The notes: generated from the sequence alone by a model not told the origin. A stretch of DNA of 64,000 nucleotides from Cotesia glomerata (GCF_020080835.1 NC_058166.1:18997043-19061042), one strand, 5' to 3'; positions 12,410-24,600 are shown, numbered from the stretch's first letter. Made by a program: numbers and translations.

Positions 12410-12890
12410 GAGTACAAGTATGAAATGATGTGAATCGTGCCAGAGGCAGTGCCTGTTCTGCTCCTGCAACGTCTCAAGCTCTTTGTTGGCTTAAGAAAAT
12501 GCTAAATAAAGGAGGCACGTGTTGGTATATACATATATACATGAAAGTGAAGGGTAAGGATAAAGAGTACGAGGGAATAGGATAAAATAATAATAAAAAA
12601 GGGCGATCGACGGCATGGTACCGCGGATAGGAGCCAAGACTCGATTATTCCGCGGTGTATACCAGGGGTAGGGGCGAGGTCCACCTAACCGACGGTGGGA
12701 GTCTACAAGGTCTTCGATACCTCGTAAATTACCTCCTGTCTTCACCCCCCGGCTCTCTATCTCACATCCTTCGCTATCGCTACACTAGCATGCACTGCTA
12801 TGGGTCCTTAGTATCAGTTTTGCTTCCTCTGCTCATCCTTTTCTTTTCTACTTCCTGTTTTATGTGTATTAATAATAATCGATAGAATAC
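12410..12890. other. GC-richer single-copy segment
   Basis: No repeat match. Overlapping minus-strand frames (12491-12745, 12502-12684) and a plus frame (12655-12885) are unrecognised. No splice-bounded exon is seen. Confidence 0.35.
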
Positions 12891-12894
12891 TTTC

Positions 12895-13695
12895 AAATTT
12901 TTCGCTACAATTTGCACATAATTAATTAATTAATTAATTTGATTTAAAAAAATTCTGATTAATTAAATTTTAATAAAACAATGTTTGGTCTTTTAATTTT
13001 TTGATGACCAATGCTCGACTCAAAAACTTTCTTTAAATTTAAAACTAGTCGGTCGAGAGTCCTGGGCCAATTAATTCCTCTTGTTTTAATATTTAACTCT
13101 CGAAATTTATTATCCCGGAGGATAAATCAGACACCCTATTATTATCGGTACTTAAAGTAAAAATAAATGATAATAAATATTTATCTGGCGCCTAGTTAAA
13201 ATTAACCCGAACAAACAAGTCTTTGAACGTCATAGAAATTTTAATTGACATCTAAACTTTTTATTAACAGACCAACAAAATTTTATTAGTTTACAAAGAA
13301 ACCAACTATTAACTTTTACTGCTGACAAGATTGTAATCGTCTGTTTTATTATTAGTTTAAAACGTCAACTACGAGGAATTCATTCGACTAAAACCGTTTT
13401 AATCTCGACCGAAGAAATTTATTTTCTGGAACGAAATTTTTTGGACTTATTTATAGTTTTAGTGCTCTAGTGCAGAAATTAACTTGATTCAAGAGATCAA
13501 ATCTTTACAAACTAATTTTGAGGGTTTTAGTATCTTGGATAAAGTAGAAAAATTCTTGAATTAGAAAATTGTTCTTGAGTTAAGTAAATTTTACTTGGTT
13601 TAAAGATTTTTCTACTTAACAGGCGAGACCATCTTTTTCTTGCTTTGCTCTCACGGAGTTCAACGGAACTATCTCTGTCGCACTCCCAACAGCAG
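12895..13695. other. AT-rich sequence with a decayed MITE-like stretch
   Basis: A run of AATT repeats lies near 12930. At 13470-13615, phrases such as TTGATTCAAGAG and TTCTTGAGTTAAG resemble the family B and 60861 interiors but lack clear ends. Nothing else is identifiable. Confidence 0.35.
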
Positions 13696-13699
13696 AGCA

Positions 13700-13845
13700 A
13701 TTGCAGTTTCGATTGGTTTCACGAAACGAATGAAATTTTTGAAAAAAACGCTTTGTGGTGAAATAGTTTATTAAATTATCTATTATCTCTAAAAAGGTTT
13801 TTTCAAAATTTCCATTCGTTTCGCTAAGCCGATTGAAACTGCAAT
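13700..13845. repeat. Foldback (inverted repeat) sequence
   Basis: The left arm from ATTGCAGTTTCGATTGG and the right arm ending CCGATTGAAACTGCAAT are about 50 bp each. They pair across a short AT-rich loop and include ACGAATGAAATTT against AAATTTCCATTCGT. It could be a foldback MITE or a hairpin-forming relic. No other copy was seen here. Confidence 0.65.
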
Positions 13846-13964
13846 CACTGGTCTCGGCTGTTAATTTAAGACAAAATATCATTCAAAATTAGTTTCTTAA
13901 TCAAAAATTTAATTTTAAGTCAATTTTTTTATTAATGCAAACTTCTGAAGAAAATTATTTATCA

Positions 13965-14640
13965 AATTTTTTTAAAATGCATTTAAATGCTTATTAAATA
14001 ATGAATTTTGTTAAATTGCACTATACTTTCTTAAATATTGTTTAAGAATATTGACGTTTTTAAAAATATAAGCTCATCCCGATGTTACACTCATCAAGAG
14101 CTTTCATTTGAGTACCCACATGCATTTTGATATATTTTTCATATATACATATATATAAATATATAAAATATATGAAAAATTGATGTGGGTACTCAAATGA
14201 AAGGTCTCGATGAGTGTAACATCGGGATGAGCTTATATCTTTAAAAATATCATTAGTTGACAAGATACAATGTCATTTCTTAACTATTGACATTTTTAAA
14301 GATATAAGCTCATCCCGACGTTACACTCATCAAAACCTTTCATTTGAATACTCACATCAATTTTTCATATATTTTTCATATATACATATGTATAAAATAT
14401 ATAAATATATGAAAAATTGATGTGGGTACTCAAATGAAAGGTCTCGATGAGTGTAACATCAAGATGAGCTTATATCTTTAAAATTGTCAATATTTCACGA
14501 GATACAAGGTCTTTTTTTTTTATTATGTTTCTAGAGCTAGAGCATTTTCAAATGCACCCTAAATACTTATCATTATAAATTGACTATCGGTGAGAATGAA
14601 ATAAAACCTTGAAAAGGCACAAATTAAAATCAAGACCTTT
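13965..14640 (-). mobile_element. Family A Helitron-like element, two hairpin units
   Basis: The left part carries the complement of the 3'-side sequence (AATTTTGTTAAATTGCAC-like, near 14010). Two hairpins with ATAAGCTCATCCCGATG arms follow, and then the 5'-side tail with TTGACTATCGG and GACCTTTGCAATG. Orientation is therefore minus. The terminal hairpin and CTAG are not preserved. Confidence 0.75.
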
Positions 14641-15520
14641 GCAATGATGCTAAATTTCACTAAAAACCACATTTTTGGTATCTCTGAAAAACCTTCTATT
14701 AAAAGTAAAAGTAAAAAAAAAAACAAAAAGCGCAAATAAACATGTAATTATATGTATGATGAAAGTCGATCTTCGGTAGAATAAAAGCTGTAGCCTGTAG
14801 ACGTTAAAACAAAGACAGGAGAGGAGAAAAGGTGACGGATAAAAGTATAAAAATTGAACGTCAGTTAAATGAACGCCGACGTAAAGCCTACCGCTCGGTT
14901 TTACACACACTGAAGAAGAAGAAATAAGAAAAATAAGAATAAGAAGAAGAAGAAGAAGAGCTGTCTGTATGGAAATGCGATTATCAAATGGTAAATTAGA
15001 AGGACGTCGAGATGAACGGGACCGCGATAAAAAATAAACAAGAGTATAAGGAGATTCGAGAGGGATAAAAATAAAGTTTAAAAAAAGAAACGCTTTAAAA
15101 ATCCCCTTAGAAATTCTTATTCTGGTTTATTTAACTTTCAGCAAACTGATCATGAGTTTAACAATTTCTTACTCCGCCCGTACTCTGGACTATATGTACT
15201 CTGCAGGGAGGAATAAACGGTACTACCATAGTCTGAAGTCTGTAGTGAGAAAAAGTCCGTATCGAATCAGGAAAACATTCCCACACGCGCGATTAAAAGC
15301 GTACTTAATAATTTAAGTGGCCATCAACGAGATAAGATACAACAGCGTATATACCACCACCAGAATCGGTAACGTATCGTCCATTTCGCGAGTATCACGA
15401 ATTCTACTTGCCAGATCGTGTACCCGATCAACCAAAGTGACGGCACTACACAGCCGTAAGGATCCTGTAATTCAAAGTGCTAAACAGTGTTGCCACTTTT
15501 GATTAACAAACTTTACTCTA
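14640..15520. other. Single-copy segment with a splice acceptor and a small ORF
   Basis: A GAA-rich microsatellite lies at 14914-14959. TTTATTTAACTTTCAG ends at 15141 and is a good plus-strand acceptor. It is followed by an ATG at 15152 opening a 54-codon basic frame to 15316 that matches no family I know. GTA|GTGAGA near 15243 could be a donor. The segment is GC-richer than its flanks. It may contain an exon or promoter, but evidence is thin. Confidence 0.35.
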
Positions 15521-15829
15521 CTCTCTTTTTCTTTTATTTATTATTATTAGTCTCTGTTAATCATCCGGGAATCACTTGTTGCTACTTGAACTATATAATG
15601 CCAAGACTGAAACTAAACAGTGAGTTTGTTTTACGAAAAACAATCGATAAAGTTATTATAGCTGTTTGTTTCATGGTCAATATTTGTCAATTTGGAACTT
15701 TGATCCCTTTGGTAGGAAATTTTTATTTTATGCTGCTGTTGAAGTTGAGAAACAGTATGAGTTGTGGTAACTTGTTGTGAACTTTTTCAACTGGAATTTA
15801 TTGCCTTTAATTTGGAAAGTTATTATTGA

Positions 15830-16750
15830 TCTTTCGAGTTTTGTTACTTTTAAAGGAGATGAGATAAAGATTTAATTCAAATTTTGTTTAAAAGCTGAGA
15901 TATTAAGCTATAATTTTGCTTTTATCATGATCAAAGTCTGATGGATTGTTTTCAAGATACAAAATTTCAAAAATAATTAGTTTAATCATTTATAATGGAT
16001 TTTCGTAAGCTTGTTATTTTTCAAAAGCTTATAACTTTTGAACCAATTAAGATATAAATTTGAGTCGAATTTTATTAAAATGCTTAGATCTTCGGCTACA
16101 ATTTCATTTTTGTAATGATTAAAGTCCAACTGATAGTTTCTCAGCTATAAGATTATAAAGAACAGTTCTAAAAAAGAATTGATATTTTTAAAAATTTATT
16201 ATTATTCTTTAAAAGATTATAACTTTTGAACATATGTAGATAAAAATTTTATCTAAAATTAGTTTGAAAGCTTAGATCTTCAACTACAATTTTGTTTATA
16301 ATGATCATTGTGCAACTGATAGTTTCCGAGATATAAAATTTCAAAAATAATTAGTTGAATAATTTATAATGAACTTTCGTAAACTTATTGTTTTTCAGGA
16401 GCTTGTAACTTTTAAACTAACTAAGATAAAAATTTGATCCAAATTTTATTTTAAAGGTTGGGTCTTAAGCTACAATTTCATTTTCGTAATGATTGAAGTC
16501 CAACTGATAGTTTTTCAGCTATAAAATTGTGAAGAAGAGTTCTAAAAATGAATTGATATTTTTGGAAATTTATTATTATTATTTTTATTATTATTCTTTG
16601 AAGCTCATAACTTTTAAACCAATGGAGATAAAAATTAGATCTAAAATTCAATTGAAAGCTTAGATTTTCAGCCACAATTTTATTTTGATAATGATCATTG
16701 TGCAAATGATAGTTCCCGAGCTATAAAATTTAAAAGAATAAATATTCTAA
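15830..16750. repeat. Family M tandem array, about 187-bp monomer
   Basis: Landmark AACTTTTGAACCAA or variants occur at 16033, 16220, 16407 and 16609, with a weaker copy near 15847. The spacings are 187, 187 and 202. Each unit holds GCTTAGATCTTC, a CTACAATTT block and TCCAACTGATAGTTTCT. It differs from family F in most of the unit, though both contain AGCTACAATTT. Confidence 0.8.
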
Positions 16751-16829
16751 TTTACAATTGTAAATTATTTCCTAAAAACTCAAACAAGAATTAGCTTGAA
16801 ACAAACAGGAATTAGTTATTAGTTCCCAT

Positions 16830-17640
16830 ATATCTCATCACTACGATCGCAATTTGAAAGTTATTAAAATACCATAGGGATAATTACAATTAAACGGAGT
16901 ATGGAAAGCTAACTCGATCAAATATTTGAAATTCTAGTGACAAATTCCAGCGATGCAATCTCTTACGAATTCCTCTCTCCATATGAATATACATGGCATG
17001 AATAGAATATAGAGCTCGGAGGCTGCTAGACGGCAGACTCACACATGCCGAGCCGAGTCTATAATGAATAAAGATCAAATTAGAGTTGAGTAATAGAGAA
17101 ATGAGAGCTCGATGTTCACTGATACGAATTGTAATGAAGCATTTGTAAGCTTCGAATCTACAACATAGAACATAACACACGGTATAACTAGATATATAAA
17201 TATATAGATAGATGGTACCCAAACCCGAAAACTGGCTCGATCAGTGTGCTCTCAAAATAGCGGAGCGTGGTTCAGTTGATTTCCAATACGAATGCGGGTT
17301 ATTCGGGAATAATGACATACGCCGTAGATTGAGAGAAAATCGTGTGAGAAGTGATTGTGAATAACACGCCGGCTAAACCGTACCAACTACAAACGATCAA
17401 AGAGAGCAAGCGAGAGACCGAAAACGAAGAGCGAGATAATCGATACGAACGAACGAACGAACAGAATGAACGAATGAACAGAAGAGGCCTCATTGTTGGG
17501 CTTAATTTACCGTTAAATTGTTTACATCTCATTAATTCCGAGTTACCTGACGGCAGGTCTTGTTCACTGGTGCACGTCAGTCATGAGATGAGATTCAACC
17601 GTCAGTTCGATTTTGAATTCATCATATTATCGCAACGGTA
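16830..17640. other. GC-richer single-copy segment, promoter-like in places
   Basis: TATAAATA at 17195 and arthropod initiator-like TCAGT at 17241 and 17273 occur, but their spacing is longer than a canonical TATA-initiator pair. AACG/AATG short repeats lie near 17449-17478. A 140-codon plus frame from 17351 uses GTG as its first codon and ends inside a mobile element, so I reject it as a gene. Confidence 0.3.
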
Positions 17641-17719
17641 TCACGAGAAGAACCTTTTCTTTAAAATTTTTTTTTTTAATAACAATAATAATAAATTTTT
17701 CAAAGCAAAATTATTATTA

Positions 17720-17814
17720 CTAGCAACCTTGCAGTCATTATTAAGCTCATCCCGATGTTACACTCATCAATAGCTTTCATTTGAGTACCCACATGCATTT
17801 TTGATGTATTTTTC

Positions 17815-17904
<90 letters not shown>

Positions 17905-18150
17905 TGAAAAATTGATGTGGGTACTCAAATAAAGGTCTCGATGAGCGTAATGTCGGGGCGAACTTATATCTTTAAAAGTGTCAATATTTCACAATAAGGT
18001 AAAAGGTAATTTCTTAATTATGTATCTAGAGATAGAGAATTTTCGAATGCAGCCTAAAAACTTATCATAATAAATTGACTATCGCTAAAAATGATATTAA
18101 ACCATAAAAAGGTCCAAATTCAAGACAAGACCTTTGCAATGACACTAAAT
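17720..18150 (-). mobile_element. Family A Helitron-like element with preserved CTAG terminus
   Basis: On the minus strand the element ends GACTGCAAGGTTGCTAG, with a T immediately after. This is the Helitron-type 3' end and A/T insertion context. One arm of the terminal hairpin has been deleted next to GCAGTCA. One large hairpin and the 5' tail (TCTAGAGATAGAG, TTGACTATCG, GACCTTTGCAATGACAC) follow to the right. Confidence 0.75.
17820..17896. repeat. (TA)n microsatellite
   Basis: Long TA run in the loop of the family A hairpin, the same structural position as at 7990-8066. Confidence 0.95.
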
Positions 18151-18528
18151 TTCACTATAAAAACCCGATTTTATCATATGATTATCCTGGCCCCAAAATT
18201 TTTCTTATTCTCTTAATATTATTTTAAATAAATTTTAAATAGAGGTCAAAAAATATTTTTTATTGAGGTGACCTCTAAAAATATAATTAAATTCACCAAA
18301 ACTATTTATAGATAATTAATGGATATATTTTTTCAAAGAATTCATGGTTCCGTTACACATACTGACCCATTTCGCGGGCCTCAAAAAGTAATGAACGATA
18401 GCTTAAAACTAGATGAAGTGAATTATTTAAATCAATAGGGTTATAGACTGGCGTAGAGTAGAGAGGACAACCGACTAATGATGAATGATCAGTTGCAGAC
18501 ATCACACCACGTTAATTCACTGAATCGT

Positions 18529-18530
<2 letters not shown>
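18150..18530. other. Spacer, no gene seen
   Basis: AT-rich to 18340, then a short GC-richer segment to about 18530. No repeat or coding signal recognised. Confidence 0.4.

Positions 18531-18617
<87 letters not shown>
18531..18617. repeat. (TA)n microsatellite outside a hairpin
   Basis: About 40 TA units preceded by TCAAAATA. Unlike the other two TA runs it is not flanked by family A arms. Confidence 0.95.
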
Positions 18618-18623
<6 letters not shown>

Positions 18624-18954
18624 TTAGTCTACAATCTACATTCTGCGGTAAACCGACTGCGTATAGATCTAGTCTCTCAACTGGAATTATTAAGTGGAAT
18701 CAAAGTTCACACGTTCAATATTGATTACAAATGATGTATAGCGATATCGATGTCGGCTCACTCAAAATGAGGCAACAAATCATTACTATCCTTTCCGCTC
18801 ACAAAACTCGCCCGTTACTAATGCGCTGATTTTGTAAAACCGTTTCTAAACATAAACTATTACAAATTATCTATGTATAATAATCATATGATTATTATCA
18901 TCATTATCATTATTATACAATAACAATAATAATAATTTTTCTCTTCAATCAATT

Positions 18955-19930
18955 TTTTAAGAGTTATGGTAATTTTTAGAGTGAATAGATATTGAGCATT
19001 TTTTAAGTGACTGTATCTCTTAAAATACACAGAAAGAAAAATTTCTTGTCTGGCGAACAAAATTCTTGGCTCAAGAAAATTTGTCGGTTGCCTGAAGGAA
19101 GACTGAAGTTGTGTTGGCCGAAGTAAAAATTTTTCTTGAAATTCTATTCTTGGTAGAAGTAATTTTTTCTTAATTCAAATTATCATAAATACTTGATACA
19201 ATAAATTTTTATATTTGATCAAGATTTAGGGAAGCAGCGCCACCTACTTCAGCTGAGAAAAAAATTTTCTCACCTTGAGATAATTTTTCTCTTGAATATT
19301 TGATACCCATTTTATATTATTTTAGCGTGCAATTATACATATTGAATGAAAAAAATGATGAAATATTCTTTAATCTTCCCATTTGACATGTTAATCAATA
19401 AAAATATTAATGGAAATTTACTTCTATCTTTATATTTAATTTTTTGGAGCAAGAGAGAAATTTTCTCAAGACAAGAAAATTTACTTCAATCAAGAACTAA
19501 ATTTTTTGGAGCAAGAGGCTGAATTTTCTCAAAACAACAAGATTTTCTTGACTTAAATAAATTTTCTTGGATCAAGATACGTATTTCTTAAAGCAAGAGA
19601 ATTAATTTTGTTGGAATAAGTGAAATTTCTTGTGTCAAAAAAAAAACTTTTTTTTGCTTAAGAAAATAATTAGGAAGAAAAATATTTTTTTAGCTCAAGT
19701 AAACTTTTTTTTCTGTATATATAAACACTTCTTTAAGTTACTATATCTCCTAAAATATTGAAGATAGCTCTATAGTATAAAAACATTTTTCGCAGGGAAT
19801 TTCTTGAGCTACAATTTTAGTCTCATATTTTTCTCTAAAATGAATATTTTAGAAGTTATAACCATTTTTTAGTAACTAAACAATGAATTCATATTTAATT
19901 CATAAATTTTTTCATTAAATAATAATAAAA
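18955..19930 (+). repeat. Family F repeat interrupted by a family B MITE
   Basis: Family F sequence (GAGTTATGGTAATTTTTAGAG, then CTGTATCTCTTAAAATA) runs to 19027. It resumes at about 19718 with ACTATATCTCCTAAAATATT and continues to about 19880. The B element between them is a clear secondary insertion. Confidence 0.8.
19028..19717 (+). mobile_element. Family B MITE, most complete copy
   Basis: It is about 690 bp, from TA|CACAGAAAGAAAAATTTCTTG to a TTTTTCTGTA end. The outer parts hold many interrupted TTCTTGACTTAAG and AAGCAAGAG words that pair as imperfect subterminal inverted repeats. The middle carries GGGAAGCAGCGCCACCTACT at 19229-19248. There is no coding capacity. It is inserted in family F. 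Confidence 0.85.
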
Positions 19931-20930
19931 ATGCAAAATAACAATCAGTTAAGCAAACAATGCTATTAAATTTCCGTCACTTAACCCCTGGGACATTTAA
20001 TAACTCCGAATGAGCACAACAGCGATGATACACATAATAGACAGAACCAAATAAATACTGTTTTAAATTGTCGAGTTTATTGGATCAATGTACGGAGCGT
20101 GTACAAAGCAAAGACTGAGTCGGAGGAACTAAAAATAAAAATGACGGTTGTTAATACAAAGTAAAAAGTAAACTAGGAATATTGAATACTCGTGTTATCG
20201 TCCGTAGCTCTTATTATTTTTGTTTCATTACTTCTCATTCCGTCGTATAAGCCCACGTGCATATCTATGCAACACAATACATTCATATATATTTATACAG
20301 CATAGCATCGACGGGATGGCTATGGAAGGATAGATATAAAAGCTAACGTAGCTAATGCAGCTTTGAACGCCACCAAACCGGATAGAATACGAGCATCTTT
20401 GACCGTAAATGTATCCATGCATGACTGCCGACTAAACTCGACTTCCTCGGTTGGCTCTTCCATTCCTATACCTTTGGATTTACCTATACCTACTATACCG
20501 CAGTATATGTACAACTACAACTATCCAGTCTAATTGGTTCATTATCTAAACGCCGTTTGTCGAGTACTATTGTAAACCAAACCACTTTGCCGGGATTTGT
20601 CCTTAAATGGTTTACCTATAACTGCGAGAACTTGACAATACTATACACGACAGCATTTAACTGAGTATCACCCAGAAACTTTCAGCAGAATCCCAAAGTT
20701 TCATTCTGATGGTTATTCTAAACAAAAGTTTCCTCCATTCTGAACAATACTCCATTATCAAACTCACGTTTCAACACTTTTTATTCAAAACTTTTTTTTT
20801 TTTTGTGAAAATTAATTGTTTTGAAAAATAAAAAGCTGGGATAGTAAATATATTTTCAACCACAGAGTGAGTTGTGGAATTAAAGAAAAAATATTTGGTA
20901 CAAAAAATGTATTCTTGTTATTTGAAAATA
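19930..20930. other. Mostly single-copy, GC-richer from 19960 to 20700
   Basis: Overlapping minus-strand frames at 20228-20422 and 20320-20514 have no recognisable motif. No strong paired splice sites were found. The segment from 20780 on is AT-rich. Confidence 0.35.
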
Positions 20931-20934
20931 AAAT

Positions 20935-21105
20935 TTTTTCTAGTTACTCTAAAAATGGCTGTAACTCCTAAAATATTTGATTTATTGAAAAATTATAATA
21001 CTAAAATTGTAGCTTAGAAAATTTCTTACGGAAAATATTTTTATACTATGGAATTATCTGAAATATTTTAGGAGATATAGTGATTTAGAAAAGTGGGTAT
21101 GTGGT
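20935..21105 (-). repeat. Family F single unit
   Basis: It reads as the reverse complement of the 11690 array: GTAACTCCTAAAATATTTGA, TTGTAGCTTAGAAAATTTC, then TATTTTAGGAGATATAGTGA. GATATAGTGAT here is the uninterrupted form of the target disrupted at 44513. Confidence 0.8.
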
Positions 21106-21109
21106 GAAA

Positions 21110-21720
21110 CAAAAAAAAAAAAAAAAAAAAAATTAATTATCGTTTGGATTTTTATAATTTCTTAAATAAAATTTTTTATAATGATGTGGATCAATTTTAT
21201 CTGATCCTTTGACGTGCACTAAAATAAAAAATAAAAAATATGAAATATATTTTGGGGATAAAGCAATAATTTAGTGTCTAGTGCCTATTCCTCGGCGTGG
21301 TAATATAAGCGTCTCTTCTATTTTCAGTTATTCTTCTTTTGGTATGTAAGTGGTACATGTACTTAAAGAATACGAAGGATGTTTAAGTGAGTGTCAAGAC
21401 TCACGAGTAGAAGATAACACCAAGAAGAAGTACCTCAATGGTATAAACGTGTCGGTTATAAATCAGTTACATTGTGGGGGCTTTAGAGTCTTTTGCAAAA
21501 TGGAAAGGATGTACGAATGACCTTCTTAGCTAGGCCTGTCAGGAGGATTGAGTTTCATACTCTATCCTCTATCCTTTTAAATAAATCCCCATAATGCAAA
21601 TCGGGGGTTTTGTTACGCAATCTGCTCTATCAAAAATTTCAACTGTTTCCGCGAGATCCAAAATTTTTTACTAAAAATTATTTTCTTATCATTTTTTCAA
21701 AATTTCCCGTAAAAAAATTT
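21110..21720. other. Spacer with a weak candidate exon
   Basis: CTCTTCTATTTTCAG ends at 21327 (strong acceptor) and TTTAA|GTGAGT lies at 21386/21387, which would give a 59-nt exon. All three frames contain stops, so it would have to be non-coding. Support is only the splice strings. Confidence 0.25.
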
Positions 21721-21721
21721 T

Positions 21722-22775
21722 TTTGTAAAACCAAATGTCAATTGCCATATTTTGCCACATTTATTGCCATATCAGGCTTGAAATGGGCGTTATGATTCCA
21801 TAGAAGGACATTTGTACCCATATCAAGGCAGATATGCCCATATATAGTCAATTTTCTATTCATTTTTATAAAAATTGCCATATCTGGCTTAATATGGCCA
21901 ATTTTCATTTTAAGCTTGATTATAAAACATGAAAAATTATATATGGCCATATTAAGTTTCATCAGGCTGTATATGGCAGCTGATATGGCCATATATGGCT
22001 TAATATGGAAAATTTTCATCTCAGTCTAGATTAAAAAAATATAAAAAATTATATATGGATATATTGTCATATCAGGCCATATATGGCAAATAATATGGTC
22101 ATATATGGCTAATTTTCATATTAAACTATATAAAAATTATAATTGGCCATTTCAGATAATATCAGACTATATATGGCCAAATTAGGTCTTACCAAAAATT
22201 AGTTATGAATATATCAAGCTATATAAATATATATATATAAAATTTTCCGAAATTGCCATATCCAGCCTAACATGGCTAATTTTCATATAAGGCCATATTA
22301 AAAATTTTATATGAATATATCAGATCATATGGCGATAAAATTTTCCGATATTGCCATATATTATATCGGAAAATTCTTTCCCGAGTTCTGTGTCAAAAAT
22401 TGATTCTAAAATATAAATAAAAAATTAGATATGGACATATTGTCATATTAGGCCATATATGGCAGCTAATATGGCCATATATGGCAAATTTCCATATTAA
22501 ACTATATAAAAAATTATAAATAGCCATATCAGATAATATCAGTCCATATATGACCAAATTAGGTCTTACCAAAAATTAGTAATGAACATATCAAGCAATA
22601 TAAATATATTATAAATTTTCCAAAATTGCCATATCTCGTCTAACATGGCTAATTTTCATATTATGATTCTATATGGATATATCAGACCATATATATGGCC
22701 ATCAAATTTTCCGATATAGCCATATATATCTATATCGGAAAATTCTTCCCCGATTTCTGTGTCAAAAATTGAATT
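21722..22775. repeat. Family H palindromic TATGGCCATA repeat with duplication
   Basis: The region is full of TTGCCATAT and GGCCATATATGGC words in both orientations. A block from about 22033 to 22415 is repeated at about 22425-22775 (offset 370-376 bp). Both copies contain TTAGGTCTTACCAAAAATTA and end near TATCGGAAAATTCTT and TGTGTCAAAAATTGA. Four perfect CC(A/T)6GG boxes lie at 21989, 22077, 22453 and 22474. Mobile origin is likely but no terminal repeats were defined. Confidence 0.8.
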
Positions 22776-24160
22776 AAAATACTTTTTTGGACTACTTTAA
22801 CTCAATGACCCAAAATCGTGAGTTTAATCCGGTGAATTATATTTCTGGGTCGTGAATTATTTATTTATTGGCAGTCGGCGATTTAAATGTAAATTAAATA
22901 TTGAAATGTTTAAAAAAAAGTAAAATGAATATTATTTTATCGTATTTAAAATTAAGGATGGCATTGATTCGCGTTGAAGAAGCAGAGGCGAGCCCGAAAA
23001 CTTTTTTTTTTACGATCTTGACCTCTGTCTTACCGCCGTAATATATTTTTCAAAGAGAATACTTTTTGTTTTTTTTTTTTTTTTGCAAACCAAACGGCCG
23101 AGGCATAAAATTAGTATTCGAAGGATTACAAATGCCCATATAAATATATAAATAAACATACATACATATTATCATACACACAGATAGATTTAAATTTATA
23201 TTTAAAATATACAAACGGAATGTATAAAAAATAAAAATGGGATGCTTGAGAATTCTTCGAGTCGTCTCATTTTGCAATCTGATTCACAAATTTTTCTCCA
23301 ACTCCATCTATTTTCATATTATATATTTTTTGCTCATTTCTTCAGCTCCTGCTGGTGCTGGTGCTGTCTTTTATTCCCTCTTACTCTGTACAAATGCTAC
23401 TCAGAAAAACTCTCGGGCACTTTGAGCTGGCAGTAACATACAAGACTTGATTTTCCGGCCGGTAAATTCTTACCCAACATTTCGACCCGACTCGAGAAGA
23501 GAATCTGCTGAGGACAAACTGCTGAGTATAAACAATAGCATTTATTAGTCTTTCCATCGGACAAACATACTATATACAAATATAAAATCCTTGCAATCCA
23601 TTTGCATACCGTTCTTTTCCTTACAAACGACTCTGCAAACTGCACAAGACGGCTCAGACAAAACTCTTTTTTTTTTTTATCCACTTTCAAGAAAATCTCT
23701 TTGCATTAAAAAATTTTTCTTAATTTTTGAAAGGTCGAAAAAATAATTTTATCTACCAAGAAATCAACTATGCAAACTTCCAATACCTCTAAAAAATCTC
23801 CCGACAATATTCTTCTCTTATTTTTCCACTCATAACTCGTTATCGAGGTCTTTTCCAATCACTTGTACTGAATTAACCAAGTTTCATGTTACCTGCACTC
23901 TTAACAACCGACAATTTGTATCGAATCCTTCCTTTAAATTCTCATAACCATAACATTGTTTACTTTAAGGTTATTTCCTTTCTAAATGCTCCGATTCGAT
24001 AGCGCTCCGGTTACTTTATTATTTTGTCGCTCTTGTCTTCTCATTTTTATTATAATTGGATCCTGTTTATGGAAATCCTCAATCCCATATCAACATCTGC
24101 TATTTCTTTATAATAAATTAATCCACTCAAGAATTTTCATTAATTCATTAAAAAAATTAT
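22775..24160. other. Mixed spacer, no gene called
   Basis: GC-richer between 23230 and 24060. A minus-strand 97-codon frame at 23397-23690 and a plus frame near 23237-23436 show no family motif. Poly-T tracts lie near 23067-23084. Nothing matches repeats elsewhere. Confidence 0.35.
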
Positions 24161-24164
24161 GGTA

Positions 24165-24308
24165 ATTATTTATAAAAAAATTTTTGTGTTAAATATTTAA
24201 CACTTTTATGTGTAAATTCAACACTTATTCTGTTAAATCAACACAAAAAAGTGTTAAATATTTAACATAAAAATTTTTTCACGCAATGACGCAAAATTTT
24301 TGACTGTG
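24165..24308. mobile_element. Family C MITE, left end eroded
   Basis: The right end GCAATGACGCAAAATTTTTG then ACTGTG|TA matches the copies at 41227 and 55775. The interior is the AACACTTTTATGTG / CACAAAAAAGTGTT palindrome. The left terminal CACAGTAAAA is lost. Confidence 0.75.
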
Positions 24309-24309
24309 T

Positions 24310-24600
24310 ATTTTTGGCCATATCTAGGTGAAAAATTAACATTTTTTAATTTTTTTTTATTCTGCTTGTTTTTACGGCGTATTTATGAGAAAAAATATCA
24401 TGAAAGAAAACAGAGATTTCCAGAGCTTTTTTGCCTTCAAAAGTTGGAAAAAATTTTGGCTCTCATGTTTTTGGATAAAATTTCTATTTTATCTTTTTTT
24501 GATGTTTTTTTTGAAAAATACATAAAAAAACATAATACTGAAGTTAGCCGTCAGCTGTCAATTAAAAAAATTTTAATAACACATCAATTACAATAAAAAA
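24310..24600 (+). repeat. Family U repeat, copy 1
   Basis: The stretch from about 24430 to 24520 (AAGTTGGAAAAAATTTTGGC and onwards) recurs inverted at 55640-55740. In both places a family C MITE lies next to it. It is probably part of a larger unnamed element. The shared frame encodes a similar peptide in both copies, but the substitutions do not clearly favour protein constraint. Confidence 0.6.

Noticed and set aside
14060..14263. Minus-strand frame containing SSSRCYTHRDLSFEYPH, similar to frames at 38475-38699 and 17351-17773
   Set aside because: The shared peptide is only the family A hairpin arm in translation; copies have stops and frameshifts and no start of their own.
17195..17275. 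TATA box plus initiator (TATAAATA, TCAGT)
   Set aside because: The distance from the TATA box to either initiator is 45 bases or more, beyond the normal spacing of about 30.
17351..17773. 140-codon plus-strand open frame, the longest in the window
   Set aside because: It starts with GTG, is rich in simple repeats (AACG words, poly-N), and its last 20 codons are translation of a family A element.
21328..21386. 59-nt exon between a strong acceptor and TTTAA|GTGAGT
   Set aside because: All frames contain stops and the phase does not fit the other candidates; kept only as a note in the spacer entry.
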